A stretch of 64,000 nucleotides of DNA from Cryptomeria japonica (lineage: Eukaryota; Streptophyta; Pinopsida; Cupressales; Cupressaceae): contig NC_081415.1 of assembly GCF_030272615.1 (NCBI RefSeq), forward strand, positions 262,682,925-262,746,924, written 5' to 3'. The position numbers and the translations under genes were made by a program. Positions 14,142 to 26,387 of the stretch are shown here, piece after piece (the first letter of the stretch is position 1; each line of letters opens with the position of its first letter). Under the pieces are notes generated by a model. It did no database searches and was not told the DNA's origin. It was given only the letters and a program-made list of their open reading frames with translations.

Positions 14142-14533
14142 TTCATTTAAACTCAATCAAGGGTTTAAAGAGTATCTTTGATCACATTCAATCTAAGCAG
14201 GTGTTCAATATTTGTTGCTTTGGATCAAGTTGGACAGTTTATCTTTGCTCATCATGTCTTGATCAAACAAGTTCAAGATCAATTTTTTATCATCACTCAC
14301 TATGTCTAGATCAATCAAGTTCTAGATCAGTAAGATCCGCTTCTTGATCAATCAAGTTCAAGTTTGATATCTTTTATTTTCTATCATTCCTAAGTTCAAT
14401 TAAGTTCGGGATCGGTATCGCTTTAATCAGACTTCATTCGGCTTCGTCGCTTCGAATCAAGCTAAACACCTCACTTTTAATCTAGTTCATGATCAATCAA
14501 GTTCAGAACTGGTATCTCCTAGACATCAAATTT

Positions 14534-14580
14534 TCTTTGAAACAACGCGTTGCTCGCACATTAATTCAAAGAGGGGCAAA
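14534..14580 (+). promoter_or_regulatory. Tat-1 polypurine tract with overlapping stem
   Basis: The tract AAAGAGGGGCAAA ends directly at the LTR (14580). The arms TCTTTGAA (14534-14541) and TTCAAAGA (14565-14572) can pair, and the second arm runs into the tract. The same arms occur at the same place in Tat-2. Confidence 0.8.
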
Positions 14581-15702
14581 TGTAATACCCTAAAAATGGT
14601 CATCTAAACCATGAGCCCTTAATCTCGACAACATCACCAAGGTCCTAACCAAAGGCAATTAAATCAATCTTGAGCACATAATTAATTTCTAAAATCATCA
14701 AATGTCACATGGCAAATTAATCAACCAATATTAATTAAATCATTCCAAGTAAATCATTTTAAACAATTATCTTATTTAAATATCCTAGCATATTGAATTA
14801 AATAAATCAATTTTCCATTAAATCATCAAAAAGAGGAATTAATTTGAAAAGTAAATAAAAATTGCCATAAATCTTCAAAAAAGGAAACAAATCAAGAAAG
14901 AGGAATTGGAAATTATGAGCACAAATCTTCAAAAAAGGAAACAAATGAAAAAAGGAATTAATTGACAAAAAAGAATTAAATTTTGAGAAAAGAAATCAAT
15001 TGGAGATAATCTTGAAAAAATAAATTAAAAATTGATAAATAATCTCAAAGAAAGCAATTAAAACAATGAAATATTAAAATTGAATGAAATAGAGAATAAA
15101 TCAGTTTTTTTCTGATTTATCTTAATTTTAGTTCAATTTCCTTTAAAAATGAGAAAAGCATCCAATCACATCAATTCACTTGGATTGTGCTTCCTCTTGG
15201 AAAATCTTGACCGCTCATCATCATTTGATCTCAGCCATTGGTTTCATTCTGAATTTTCTATAAATTCAAGCTCTCATCTCTCATTAAAAGATCCTAGAGA
15301 ATGTATTGTTATTATGTTGTTTTTGCTCTAGGTTCATTGAGAATTTGCATTGAGATATTGCATATTAATTATTTCATATTGCTTAAATCATTTAGCTTAA
15401 TATTGCTTAAATCATGATAGATTAATCTTGCATATCTTTTATTCATCTAGCTTAAATCTTGCACCCATCTAGCTTGAATTCATGCTCATATAGATTTAAA
15501 AAACCTTCATTTAGGTGTTGTCTAGTCACTGGATAGCTTAGAAATCTGAGAGCAATCTAAATTCGCATCTACTAGAAGGCAATGGGTCGCTTTGTAATGG
15601 TTTATTATTCATTGATTATTGATTTACTATCCATGCATCTAATGACTTAATTGAAGTGTTGTGTATTCAGATACAGATACAAGTTCACTTTTCATGCACA
15701 CA
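14581..15702 (+). repeat. Tat-1 3' LTR
   Basis: 1122 bp; lacks about 20 bp present near 980-1000 of the left LTR. TATAAAT at 15259-15265. Followed by the target duplication ATAAC. Confidence 0.95.
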
Positions 15703-16949
15703 ATAACAGATACATTATGGAAAATATTGGAGGGAAGGCGTGACAAAGAAAAAAATGTCAAAATTTGTAGTGACATTCAGGAATCCAATCATGCAATGAA
15801 AAATGTCATTCAATCAAATAGAAATGGAGACCAGATTAATATAAGTGCCCTTCCTTGGTTATTAACAGACCAACAAAGCAATGCTATAAAAGAAGTCATA
15901 CAAATAATTCAATTTTCCATAGGATTTGCTACGAACATAAACAATCTCATATCAAAGAAAAGTGAATTTGGGCCAAGGATGAAAATACATGATTGGCATA
16001 CCTTCATTAGGGTAATTCATGTTATTGTGTATTTACTAAATATTTATATACTACGCATGTACTTTTCATTTTATTATGTTAGAAAACAATGAAAAGATCA
16101 TTTGATAATTGTTGCAGTACGTTCTACCTCTATCTCTCCTAGACAACTTTGACAATAATGTCAAGCAAGTCATATATGATCTTGGAAAATACATGAGGTA
16201 AGTAGTGATCTTTGTTCAATTTGTTGTATAGATAATATATTTGTGATTTGTTTTACTTGTTATGTAATATATTGTATATTATTTTGTAAAGTCTCGTTTA
16301 TATATTTTTGTGTCTTGAATCTCTTCTAGGTGGTTGTCATCTAAAGAAATCCATAAAGAAGATATAAAATATTGGAAGAGAAACATTCCTCATTTAATAT
16401 GTGAAATGCAAAAGTGTCTAGCTTGAACTTTTTTCAATGCCAAGAATACTACCTCATACACCAAGTTGAGGAGATTGAATTGTGTGGACCTGTACACACT
16501 AGGTCAATGTGGATGGTTGAGAGGCATTTGAAATTTTTGAAGGCTTTGGTTTGAAAAAGAGAACATCTTGAGGGTTCTATGGTGGAGGGATATACAATAT
16601 ACAATACTATGGTGTACATTGTTGAATATCTTCCTAAGTTTGCAACAGAGATCCACGTAGATCGCTTTTGGCATCCCAACCCCATTATCAAATTTGAAGG
16701 GGAGTACTTGATGGGGGAAGGTAGATTGAGGAAAGTGAGAGGTAATTATAAGATATTATTGTAGTTAATTAATTCTTTGTACAGTTGGTCAGGAATGGGA
16801 TGCACTACATTTGCATATTGCAAACAATCTTGATTGGATGATGGTGTGGATTGAACAATGTCCACATTTTGGTCCCACATTAACATGGGAAGGTGTGGCT
16901 TCATTGGTTAAAGAAACTCATCGCAATGGAGATTTCAATGTTACGCAAA
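15703..16949 (+). pseudogene. CACTA TNP2-type transposase, central portion, broken
   Basis: Continues the exon cut at 820: KNIT is restored and runs into DTLWKILEGRRDKEKNVK. Exons are about 15708-16011, 16118-16197, 16330-16741 and 16785 onward, with GT/AG borders. Motifs typical of TNP2 (DUF4218 region) include YVLPLSLLDNF, VEEIELCGPVHTRSMW, ERHLKFLKALV, EGSMVEGYTIYN and FGPTLTWEG. A frameshift lies near 16430 and a stop follows KALV. The last exon is cut at 16949 by an inverted-repeat element and resumes at 19950. Confidence 0.85.
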
Positions 16950-17029
16950 GGGTAAGTGCACCAAGATGGTGAACAGAAAAGTGGCCACATGCAAAAAAAA
17001 ATGAAATTTCTCATAACTAGTAGGATAGA

Positions 17030-17327
17030 ATAGGATAGGGAGATGGCGAGGGAGAGAGAGTTAGAGAGAGAGAGAGAGTAGGGGGTAGGAAGATAGGGAT
17101 AGAATAGGATAAGGAGAGGGGGAGGGAGAGAGAGTTAGAGATAGAGAGAGAAGGGGATAACAGAAGAGGGAGAGAGATAAGGAAAGAAAGAGAAGAGAGA
17201 GGGTAAGAATAGGATTAAGAGCATGTGCGTGTGCATGAGAGAGAGAGAGAGAGAGTGTAGGAAGAGAAATAGAATAGGATAAGGAGAGGGGGAGGGTGAG
17301 AGAGTTAGAGAGTGAGAAGGGGATAGG

Positions 17328-17399
<72 letters not shown>

Positions 17400-17666
17400 A
17401 GGGAGAGAGGATGAGAATAGGATAAAGAGAGGGAGAGGGAGAGAGAGGGAGCAATAGAATATGATAAGGAGAGAGAGAGAGAGAGATAGGGGGTAGGAAG
17501 AGAGAAATAGAATAGGATAAGGAGAGGACGAGGGCGAGAGAGTTAGAGAGAGAGAAGGGGATAGAGAGAGAGAGGGAAAGAAAGAGAAGGGAGAGGGTGA
17601 GAATAGGATAAAGAGAGGGAGAGGGAGAGAGAGGGAGAGAGAGGGAGCAATAGATATGATGTGATA

Positions 17667-17704
<38 letters not shown>

Positions 17705-18295
17705 GGGATAGGAAGAAAGGGATAGAATAGGATAAGGAGAGGGGGAAGGAGAGTTAGAGACAAAGAGAGAAGGGGATAGGAAGAGAGGGAGAGAGATAGG
17801 GAAAGGAAGAGAAGGGAGAGAGGGTGAGAATAGGATAGAGAGAGAGAGAGACTAGGGAGATGGGTAGGGAGAGAGAGAGAGTAGGGGGTAGGAAGAGAGG
17901 GATAGAATAGGATAAGGAGAGGGGGAGAGAGAGAGTGTTAGAGATAGAGAGGGAAGGGGATAGGAAGAGAGGGAAGGGGAAAGAAAGAGAAGGGAGAGAG
18001 GGTGAGAATAGGATTGAGAGAGAGAGAGAAGGGGATAGGAAGAGAGGGAAAGAATAGGATAAGGAGAGGGGGTGAGAAAGGTAGGTAGAGAGAGATTAGG
18101 GGGAGAGGGGGTAAGATAAAGAAGAGGGGATAAGAAGAGAGGGAGAGAATATGATAAGGAGAGGGGGAGGGAGAGAGAGGGGGAGAGAGAGAGGAGATTG
18201 GGAGGGATGGAGAGGGAGAGAGAGAGGAAGAGAGAGAGAGGGTGGAGATGAGGAGAATACGATAAAGAGAGGGAGCGGGAGAGGGAGAGGGAGAG

Positions 18296-18356
<61 letters not shown>

Positions 18357-18463
18357 GGTCGAGAGAGGGGGAGGAGGAGAGAGAATAGGATAAGATAACA
18401 AGAGGGGGGAGAGGGAGAGGTAGGGGAGAGAAAGAGAGAAGGGGGGGAGGGTGATAATAGGAT

Positions 18464-18504
<41 letters not shown>

Positions 18505-18650
18505 AAGGAGAATATGGTGAGAGACTCGGTAGAGAGAGAAGTATGAGGTGGAGAGAGATGAGATAGAACTCAAGAAGGATAATTAGGGCTTTGAATAGAT
18601 AGAGACGGTGATGGGGGAATGAAGACGAGAGAGAGGAAAAGAAGAGAGAC
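17030..18650. repeat. GA-rich polypurine tract, 1.6 kb
   Basis: Nearly pure purine on the plus strand. It is built from (GA)n runs and a diverged minisatellite word such as GGGATAGAATAGGATAAGGA that recurs many times. Long Ser/Leu/Pro frames on the minus strand are translations of the repeat, not genes. Confidence 0.95.
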
Positions 18651-18654
18651 ATGC

Positions 18655-18780
18655 ATGTATACAAACATATATACATATATCTATATAAATATATGCATAT
18701 AAAAATATAGATATACATATATACATACATAAACACATATTATATATGTATGTCTATACATATGTGTAGTATATGTTAAG
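18655..18780. repeat. AT-rich microsatellite
   Basis: Runs of ATATATACAT-type dinucleotides between the GA tract and the 42-bp repeats. Confidence 0.7.
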
Positions 18781-18813
18781 TTTACAAGCATATATTTTGA
18801 TGCCTTCATAATG

Positions 18814-19008
18814 CGTACGGGTTTTGTGAAACTCAAAATGATGTTTTTCATAACCCGTACTGGTTTTGTGAAACTCAAAATGATGTTTTTCATAACCCGT
18901 ACTAGTTTTGTGAAACTCAAAATTATGGTTTTTCATAACCTGTACGGGTTTTGTGAAACTCAAAATGATGGTTTTAGTTCTACATAACCTGTATGGGTTA
19001 TGTAGAAC
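18814..19008. repeat. 42-43-bp tandem repeat with palindromic core, then a perfect hairpin
   Basis: Four copies start at 18814, 18856, 18898 and 18941 (GGTTTTGTGAAACTCAAAAT core). The junction word tends to the palindrome AACCCGTACGGGTT. Directly after is a hairpin with perfect 13-bp arms GTTCTACATAACC/GGTTATGTAGAAC (18977-19008). Confidence 0.85.
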
Positions 19009-19945
19009 TATGAATGATACTTTTTGTTTTTAAAAACCCAAGCAGGTTATCTAGCACATCAGAACCCGTGTGGGTTTTGGCTTGGTAAGAGGGTTGGAAA
19101 ATGACCCTAAGGCTTGCAAGCCCATTTTCCCTCCATTTTTGTCCCTTTACATGTTTTTTCATCTTCCAACATGATTTTTCAGCTTCATCATCATTAGGTT
19201 TACAAATGATCAAGTGGGTATATCTAAAATTACCACCATAATCTCACATGTCTTCTCATCTTTCTAACCATATAATTTTTTCTATTTTTAGACAAAATTA
19301 GCATAGTAAAATTTAACTTTCTTTACTAGTGCCTTGACAGTCCTCACAGACATACATCTACCATTTTTTTAATAACTTTTGATATACATGACCAAATTCA
19401 AAATAAATTACACATTATTGTTCTACACTAGATTCTATACAATTTTTTAAAAAAAGTTTTCATTTTCAATTATTTTGATGCAAGTTATGCCCAACGCACA
19501 AACAGGTACCAAATTTTCAGGATGCGGTCACTTCAAAAAATCATAAAAAAAAATATTCAACGAAAAATTACAAAAAAATACACAACTTCTAGATCTCAAT
19601 CTTACCTATCATCATACCAAAGGGTTTTGCAAAATACTAAATCTAATTATATTTTTTTTGCAACGCACGAAATCAACTATGTTATGTTTTTCTGAAAAAA
19701 AATCAGGAACAATTTTTCATGTGAGAGAGGTTTGACCCTCTTAATCTTGTCCAATTTTAAAAAAATTTCGTAGTTTAGAAACTAGATTTAGTACTACAGT
19801 TCTTTTTATTTTCTCAACTCATATTTTTGAGTGCGTGACCTTCAAATATCTCTTTGAAGTTTAGGTTTACCTATTTTCAAGAAAAAAAAAAAAAAAGTGG
19901 CCACTTATACCCCCCTTTTTGTTCACCATCTTGGTGCACTTACCC

Positions 19946-20570
19946 CAAAGGGAAATCAATTTAGCATATGGTTTAAGTGATAAATAGGTATGTATAATTT
20001 TATTAATCACCCATATGTTTATCAACTCATGAGGAAATAATTTTAATATGTTAGACATATTACAGGTCAAACACCACAAGGCTATGTGCTGCAATGGTCA
20101 TAAATTTTGCATCAAAAAGTTGGATGACACGAAGAAAACTTGTGATTCTAGGATAACTGCGGTCTTTGAGGTGACCAATATTTCATCTAGAAACTACATA
20201 CATCCTTAAGAGTCTCAAAATCGATACTATGGCATTTTGGATAATATACTTGAGTGTGACTTTAATTCCTTCAAATTAGTTTTCTTCATCGTCAAATGGT
20301 ATAGGCTATGACTGAATAAAAATGATCCTGATAGAACTGTTATTGAACATGATAATAGATTTACAATGGTTGATACAAGGTCATTTGAGCTAGTTGGGGA
20401 TGAGCCCTATGTTCTTCCAAGCCAATGTGAATGGTTATTTTACTCAGAGGTTCCACATAAACCAGGTTGGTTATTTGTTGTTAGACATGATCCAAGAGGA
20501 AGGTTGGTAAAGTATAAAATGAGGTGGAAGAAGAAGATACCAAAGAAGTAGAAGAAGAAGAAGATGATGG

Positions 20571-20617
<47 letters not shown>

Positions 20618-20778
20618 TTGCTACTGATTATGATGATGGTGATGGTGATGGTGATGGTGATGGTGATGGTGATGGTGATGATGATGATGATGATGAGGAT
20701 GATGGTGGTGGTGGTGGTGGTGGTGGTGGTGATCATGATGATGATTTAGATGAAGAAGAAGATCAATTACAAGAATGA
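19946..20778 (+). pseudogene. CACTA TNP2-type transposase, C-terminal portion, broken
   Basis: Resumes after the inverted-repeat element: VTQR is followed by EINLAYGLSDK (to 19987). A final exon from about 20066 reads RYYGILDNILECDF, FKLVFFIVKWYR, DNRFTMVDTRSFELVGDEPY and EWLFYSEVPHKPGW, which match the order of the TNP2 C-terminus. In the first frame it stops at 20551. The adjacent frame from 20524 gives an Asp/Glu/Gly-rich tail to 20778, encoded by a GAT/GGT trinucleotide repeat, so a small frameshift probably separates them. Stops occur upstream as well. Confidence 0.8.
20565..20740 (+). repeat. GAT/GGT trinucleotide repeat
   Basis: Uninterrupted GAT runs, then (GATGGT)n and (GGT)n. In one frame it would encode poly-Asp and Gly at the end of the transposase. 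Confidence 0.95.
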
Positions 20779-21480
20779 AATGTATGCCATTTTTTGAACT
20801 TCATGTTTATTTATGGAATTTGGATTGTTTATTAGCTATGTGATGGATGGTGATTTAAAATACATATGTAATGGATTACATGTTTATGATGATGCATTTG
20901 ACATTTTTTGAACTTTGTGTTTATTTATGGAATGTGGACTGTCTATTAGCTATGTGATGGATGGTGATTTATGATACATATGTGATAGATTACGTGTTTA
21001 TGATGATACACATCTGATGCCTATGATGCTCAATTACATATATGATGATACATATGTGTTGCTTATGATGCTCATGATACATATGTATTTATTATTTATC
21101 AAATTACAAATGTAATGCTTATGATGCTCAATTGTTGGTGTTGATTTCATGTATATATTTTGTGTGATGCTGCCACCCTTGGTGTAAACAGGTAATTGAC
21201 TATTGACATCATAACCCTTTAGTTGAGGATCCCGCATAGTCTACATAAAGTAAAAGTGAAGGGATAAAAAAATATACAATGATTATGATGATTGCATATT
21301 ATTCATGTTGTGTACTATGTAATTTTTAGTATACTTATCATGTAATTTTTAGCTAACATAGGATAATTGAATTACATATCCAGGAACCTGAACCCCTTTG
21401 ATGAGGATCCTACACAATCTTGTGGATCGATAGGTATAATTCAATACACCCTATAGAAATAGTTTATTTTTAAAAAATTA
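20779..21480. other. Gap between the two CACTA genes, with a 114-bp tandem duplication
   Basis: Two imperfect copies begin near 20787 and 20901 (CATTTTTTGAACTT...GATGGATGGTGATTTA). The rest is AT-rich with many ATGATACATATG words. No gene seen. Confidence 0.7.
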
Positions 21481-24400
21481 CTAGGAAAAGAAACTTCCTC
21501 AGTTCTTCAAACCTTGACATTAGCAGCAAATCTAATACAGTTATCAACACTTGAGGCCCCAGTTGGACTTATTCAATTTTTTATCTCAACTTCAACTTCA
21601 GGGCCAACTTTTTCATCAACATTACCCTCATTTGCAAAATCTCTCTCATTTGATGGAGTGCAGGTACCACCAAATAGGTATTTGTCATATGTGTCTTCCT
21701 CGAGTGAGGGAAATGTAGGAATAGTCGATGAAAGTGAGACATGTAGTAGGTCTAAAATAGGAAGGTCAACTAGAGGTCAAAAGATTAAAAGAAAATTCAA
21801 TAAATGCATGAAACATTTCCTTGCTCAAGGGGAGTCATGTTCTTATGATGATGAGACCAAAGGCAACATCGAGGTGCCCTTGAGGTACAAACATCTATAG
21901 AAACAATGGGTACCCAAGGAAATTCCTACAATAAACACCATTTTTTGTGTTAACGAGAGGATATAAAGGTTTGTTACAACAAAGTCACTGAATTGATGGA
22001 GTATGTTGGACCTTGTTACAATTACAAAAATTGAATGCAAATTGTTCGATATAAAAAAAAGTATGCGTAGGTATGCACTATCAGCAAATTATATACAACA
22101 GAAAGATAATTTAATGAAAGTAAATGAGTGGCTGTATACATTGATTGAAGGCCAAAAGCAATAGGCAATATTCCAGGTTTTATAAATAGTACGTGACCTG
22201 GGTCAGCTAATAAGCAACCCAATTGCATATTTGAGGCGCGTGAGGGAAATTGTGTATTCGTATGTGCGATAAAATCAATAAGTACAGGGGAAGAGTTGCT
22301 AATCGATTATAATTTGACTTGTATAGATACAAACAAAGTTACTAACATGGGGGTAGTATGTACTATATACCATATAAACCAATGTCCAATTAATGACTCC
22401 AATATACCATCTTATTATTAAGTTTATTTGCTAAGTCTATTGGTTTCATTTTTCTAATGTGTTTATATTTTTTCTTTGTCACAGGGCAACCTGGATCCGT
22501 GACATAGCATAGACAGGGATGTAGGTCCTGACACTTCTATCAAGCAGGTAAACCTCATTGTAATTATACAAATTAGATAGAAGCAAACTGTTATATTATT
22601 ATGTTATTTTGTTGAGAGTTTTGGAGTAATTTTGATAGTGTTAATAATATTCTTATCATAGATGGATGTTTGGGGAAAGGGAAAGGAACCTCCCTTACAT
22701 CAGCACCTCAGCATAGTATTCAGTGATGAGGACTACGCAATTTCCACAAACCCTGTAGAAGTGATAAAAATGTCTATCACAAAAATTAATAAAGAGATTG
22801 TTGCTTTGGTATGCACGACCCCTTAGACTGATGAGATAAAAGACAAGCTAAATCAATTGATGCAAGAAGCAGAAAACATGCGAGTAAGAAGTAATAAAAG
22901 CTTTAATTATAACAAAATTTCAATAATGGTTTATATTTTATACTCTTTTATGTCACTAACCAAAATATGTACATGTTATTTTTACAAAATTTCATGTGTC
23001 ATCATCAACCTAGTGGACATGATCAGGGTATTGCAGTTAGTGCAAGTGATGACCATGTTCTATACATTAAAACTACTCCTTTGGACTTGTGAACTTGTTT
23101 TTTTAATGCTAGTGTTATTTACACAGGCCTTCCCTTGTTTATACTATTTCTCTCTCTTTAGAATGAATAATAATAAGTTTTGTGTGTATATATGATTGTA
23201 ATAATAGTTTATTAAATTGTTAATAAAGTATTTAGTTGCACAATTAGAAGTTCTCATTTGATCTTATATGATCACTTGTATTTTAATTTACTATGATTAA
23301 ATTATATTTCAAAGTGGGGACATTACAAAGACCAATAAGACAACATGAAGTTTGACAACATGAGATAGCACATTGAAGCAATCTAAATAAATACATTCCA
23401 TGGACTATCTTTTGTAAGGACTATACTAGTTTATCACTTACACTGCCCTCTTGTCACAAATTTCCATACCTTTGTCCAACATCAAAACCTACCTTCCTTA
23501 CTCTCCTTCATATTGTTGTATCATTAAGATTAGCATCAAACACTTAATAAAGGTTCATATTTCTTTACAACTCTTAATAAAGGTTCATCCTTGTTCACAA
23601 TTATTGCAGTTTTCATATATTTAATGTATTATTCTTCAGGTGTTACCAATGTTCCTGTGGAAAGGCCACCTCATTCAAGGTTATCCCCATCTGTATTTCC
23701 AAATGCAATGTTGGAAACAGGTAGCATGCAGACATCCTCTACTACTCATCATGTTGACCTGTCCACTGTTGGTAGATCCCTCTTTTACTCTCTCTTTTGT
23801 TATGTGTTTATTTCCCTTGAAGTGTTCTTTCTTGAGGGCATTTTATAGTGGATTCATTTTCTGTAGCAAGAAATGTACATGAGGATGCACTAGAGGTGAG
23901 TACTAGTGATAACATACCATCATTTCCTGGATCTTCCCGTATTGTTAGTATGGGAATGTTGCAGACCAAATTAGTGGTGAGCGATGAAGAATTGATTCCT
24001 TTGAAGATATAGAAGGTTCCAGGTACTTTAAAATTATTATTATATATAGTGTAATTGTAATTTACTTACTGATCACTCATTTTGGACTAATGATCCCATG
24101 ATTTTTTTGTAGGAAATGATATTTTTTTATAAAAATCTTAATGACATCACATTGCAGATGTTTGAGCCCACCATACGTAAAAGGTGGAACATCATATGTG
24201 AACTAAACCTAATCCACTATTTTTATTTCACATCATTTCTAGAATAGTTTTCCTTTGATCTATTTCTTGAACTATATCAAAGGTAGCTTGAGTTCATTTC
24301 TGAATCTAATAGGTTTGTTTTTTCTTAAAAGGTGGAATGACCAAGAAAATAGGTTAAAAGATGAACTCACAAACCGTATGGTTGAGTTGTTCGGAAATGA

Positions 24401-25850
24401 CACATTCGACAAAACGAAGCTCCTTGAAAAAGCTGGCACACATCTAAAGTATGTGAGGGACCAGTACATGGCACATTTAGAGAAGAACGTAAAGTATGAG
24501 CGTCCTCCCATGATTCTAGAGAGGGAGTGGAAGGACCTGATTTTGGATGTGAAGGAGAGAATTGAAAGGAAAAAAGGAAATACACCACCAAATGCTAGAA
24601 GAAGGTATGTGATACTATTAAGAATGTAATTATGTACTAATTACTCTTTATATTTATATAATCTAACATATTTCAAACTTTTCATAGACTGAGTGACACG
24701 TCAAAGGCAACCAAGGAAAGACAAGAAAAGCACGGGCAACACAAATTCAGCTCTGGTGGTTATATGAAACTTGCTGCATGAATTATAAGTATCAATAAAT
24801 GAAATATCGTATCAAAATATTTATAAATTGCACACTTTTTTTTAATCAAAGAATACAAGCAAAATTCACAATACTAAGCAAAAATGCAGGGCTCTGAATT
24901 CAATAGAGCGCCCCACACAAGATGACATTAGAATTGCCTACCAGCAAGGCTATACAATCATGGTTGAATGACTATGAGAATTGAGTGGGCAAACACAAGA
25001 TTCTGGTGCATCCATCACACAGGTAAATAAACTATATGAAAATAATTTCAAATTGAATAATTTACCAACAATCTATTTAATGTTAAGTTCCAACATAAAG
25101 TGAATTTATTTGTTTTAGCTAAGCAAGCAATTATAACAATGTGCATGACATTGGAATGTAGCCTGATAATCGTGGAACACAACCTCCACATGAAGGTCTG
25201 GATGTGCATCCCAGTAGTGGAGGTATTCATTTTCTATTCAATTTTTTTAATGTAATTTTTAATACAAAACATCTTAAATTGTAATTGGTGTAGAAGTTAA
25301 TGTAACCTTTTTTGTTAATATTTTAGAGCATGTAGTTGGTGGTGACCAAGTGAAGCATGATCTGGGTAGACAACATCAGGAATGTGATGTTCCTCAGTTA
25401 GGTAAAGAGGGCCACTATTATTCCTTTAAATAAATTTAATTTCAATTGGTGTATTGATTAATGTAACATTTCATATTTCAACTTTGGAGGATCTAGAGGG
25501 TGTTCAACATGTTGAGGTTGAGACTAGACAAAATGATTTTGAAGATGATGTGACCCCATCAGGTAAAGAGCTCCATGGTTATGTTCTTTAAATTAATGAA
25601 ATACTTGTAACAAAAATAAAAAATGATTTGAATTTAACCCATTTCTTTGTTATTGCAGAGGACCCCCCTTTGCATTGGTGTCCTCGTCCTTAGAAAAGGA
25701 CCAGGCATACATCGAGATCATGAGAAGAGGGAAGAACAACTGAAGAGGGGAAAAATGATGAAGAAAATGATGCTCTACTTAGACTTTACATAGCTTCAAA
25801 GAAAAATGATTGTAATTTACATTATTTGATAATGACTGATTTTCATTGTT
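21481..25850 (+). pseudogene. Second CACTA gene, probable TNPA-like/Transposase_24-type protein, multi-exon
   Basis: Coding-like islands separated by AT-rich introns: about 21514-21898 (Ser/Thr-rich, then RSTRGQKIKRKFNKCMKHFL), 22030-22260, 22662-22882, 23640-23786, 24331-24604, 24689-24781, 24890-25022, and short exons at 25325-25402, 25490-25563 and 25659-25850. The 24331-24604 island (KRWNDQENRLKDELTNRM, then YVRDQYMAHLEKN) and the next (RQEKHGQHKFSSGGYMKLAA, then IERPTQDDIRIAY) have the layout of the plant Transposase_24 family that accompanies TNP2. Some islands contain stops. Exon borders are approximate, and the family call is from memory. Confidence 0.55.
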
Positions 25851-26387
25851 AATGAATGTAATTATGTGCTAATGAATGTTCATGAATGATATGTGTTAAT
25901 TAATATTGATGAATGTTGTGTGTTAATGTGTGTTAATGAATGTTATGTGTTATTGAACATTATGTGATAATGAATGAATTTTATATTTTATTAATGGATG
26001 AAACAATGAATGAATGTTAGATGTTAACGGGGAATTTAGAGTGATGTTGGGGGAGGAGGGGCCAAATGAGCTTCCACCTTCACATGGTTGGCCCTATTAA
26101 GTAGAGAATATTAAACTATTCTTGAAACCAAGTGAAGCTCAATAAGATAACACACTTTTAAATATTTCATTATGTTGCACAGTTAATCTTATTGAATAAT
26201 GTATATTAAATCTTAATTACAAGGTCCAACAGAGCCAACACAAACAACAACACCACAAGTAAGTGGTTTGTTTTTTAAGTTTTTTTTTTTTCATGATAAT
26301 CTAGGAAGGTTCATCTGCAGTGTTATGTGTAACTGTGAAGGTGAGAAATTGATTTTTTTGTGTTCTGATATTTATTTTTTGTTTCAG
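25851..26387. other. Spacer with ATGTGTTAATGA-type short repeats
   Basis: 25850-26020 is built from imperfect repeats of AATGAATGTTATGTGTTA. The rest is AT-rich and runs into a polypyrimidine/AG acceptor at 26387. The boundary between CACTA and clathrin sequence must lie here, but I cannot place it. Confidence 0.5.

Larger units (their letters stand above)
12030..14564 (+). other. Tat-1 3' untranslated region
   Basis: After the hairpin I see no supported gene on either strand and no counterpart of the Tat-2 antisense gene. The last 600 bases contain at least three small inverted repeats in a row (13975-14006, 14044-14077, 14108-14141), then repeated GATCAATCAAGTTC-like words. Confidence 0.6.
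821..15702 (+). mobile_element. Tat-1: Ty3/gypsy LTR retrotransposon of the Tat group, degenerate
   Basis: The element is 14.9 kb. It starts TGTAATACCC and ends CACACA in both LTRs, and is flanked by the 5-bp duplication ATAAC (816-820 and 15703-15707). Order: LTR, primer site, 2.2-kb leader, gag-pol, 2.5-kb 3' region, polypurine tract, LTR. It lies inside a TNP2 exon; skipping it rejoins that exon in frame. The LTRs differ by several percent by eye plus a 20-bp deletion in the right copy, and gag-pol has stops and frameshifts, so this is an old copy. The Tat assignment rests on the LIDGG protease, the RT sequence and a second RNase H. Confidence 0.95.
16950..19945. mobile_element. Non-coding TIR element inserted in TNP2 exon
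   Basis: Both ends carry the same 26-bp terminal inverted repeat, beginning GGGTAAGTGCACCAAGATGG and ending TGAACA, with a further shared AAGTGGCCAC inside. Flanks are CAAA on both sides (16946-16949 and 19946-19949); if the GGG is assigned to the target, the duplication is CAAAGGG. Removing the element and one flank rejoins the TNP2 exon in frame. The 2996 bp contain a GA-rich tract, an AT microsatellite, 42-bp palindromic repeats and AT-rich sequence, but no supported gene. I cannot assign it to a superfamily. Confidence 0.85.
1..25850 (+). mobile_element. CACTA-type DNA transposon (partial; both ends unresolved)
   Basis: A TNP2 transposase pseudogene (to 20778) is followed by a second multi-exon gene (about 21481-25850). 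This is the usual two-gene layout of autonomous CACTA elements. The left end is outside the window, and I found no convincing CACTA...TAGTG terminus on the right, so the right limit is only the end of coding similarity. The element hosts Tat-1 (821-15702) and a smaller inverted-repeat element (16950-19945). Confidence 0.7.

Noticed and set aside
17305-18736. Long Ser/Leu/Pro-rich open frames on the minus strand
   Set aside because: They are translations of the GA-rich tract; they lack any domain-like sequence and exist in several overlapping frames.
18814-18980. CRISPR-like array
   Set aside because: The 42-bp copies are directly adjacent without unique spacers, and the context is a plant transposon.
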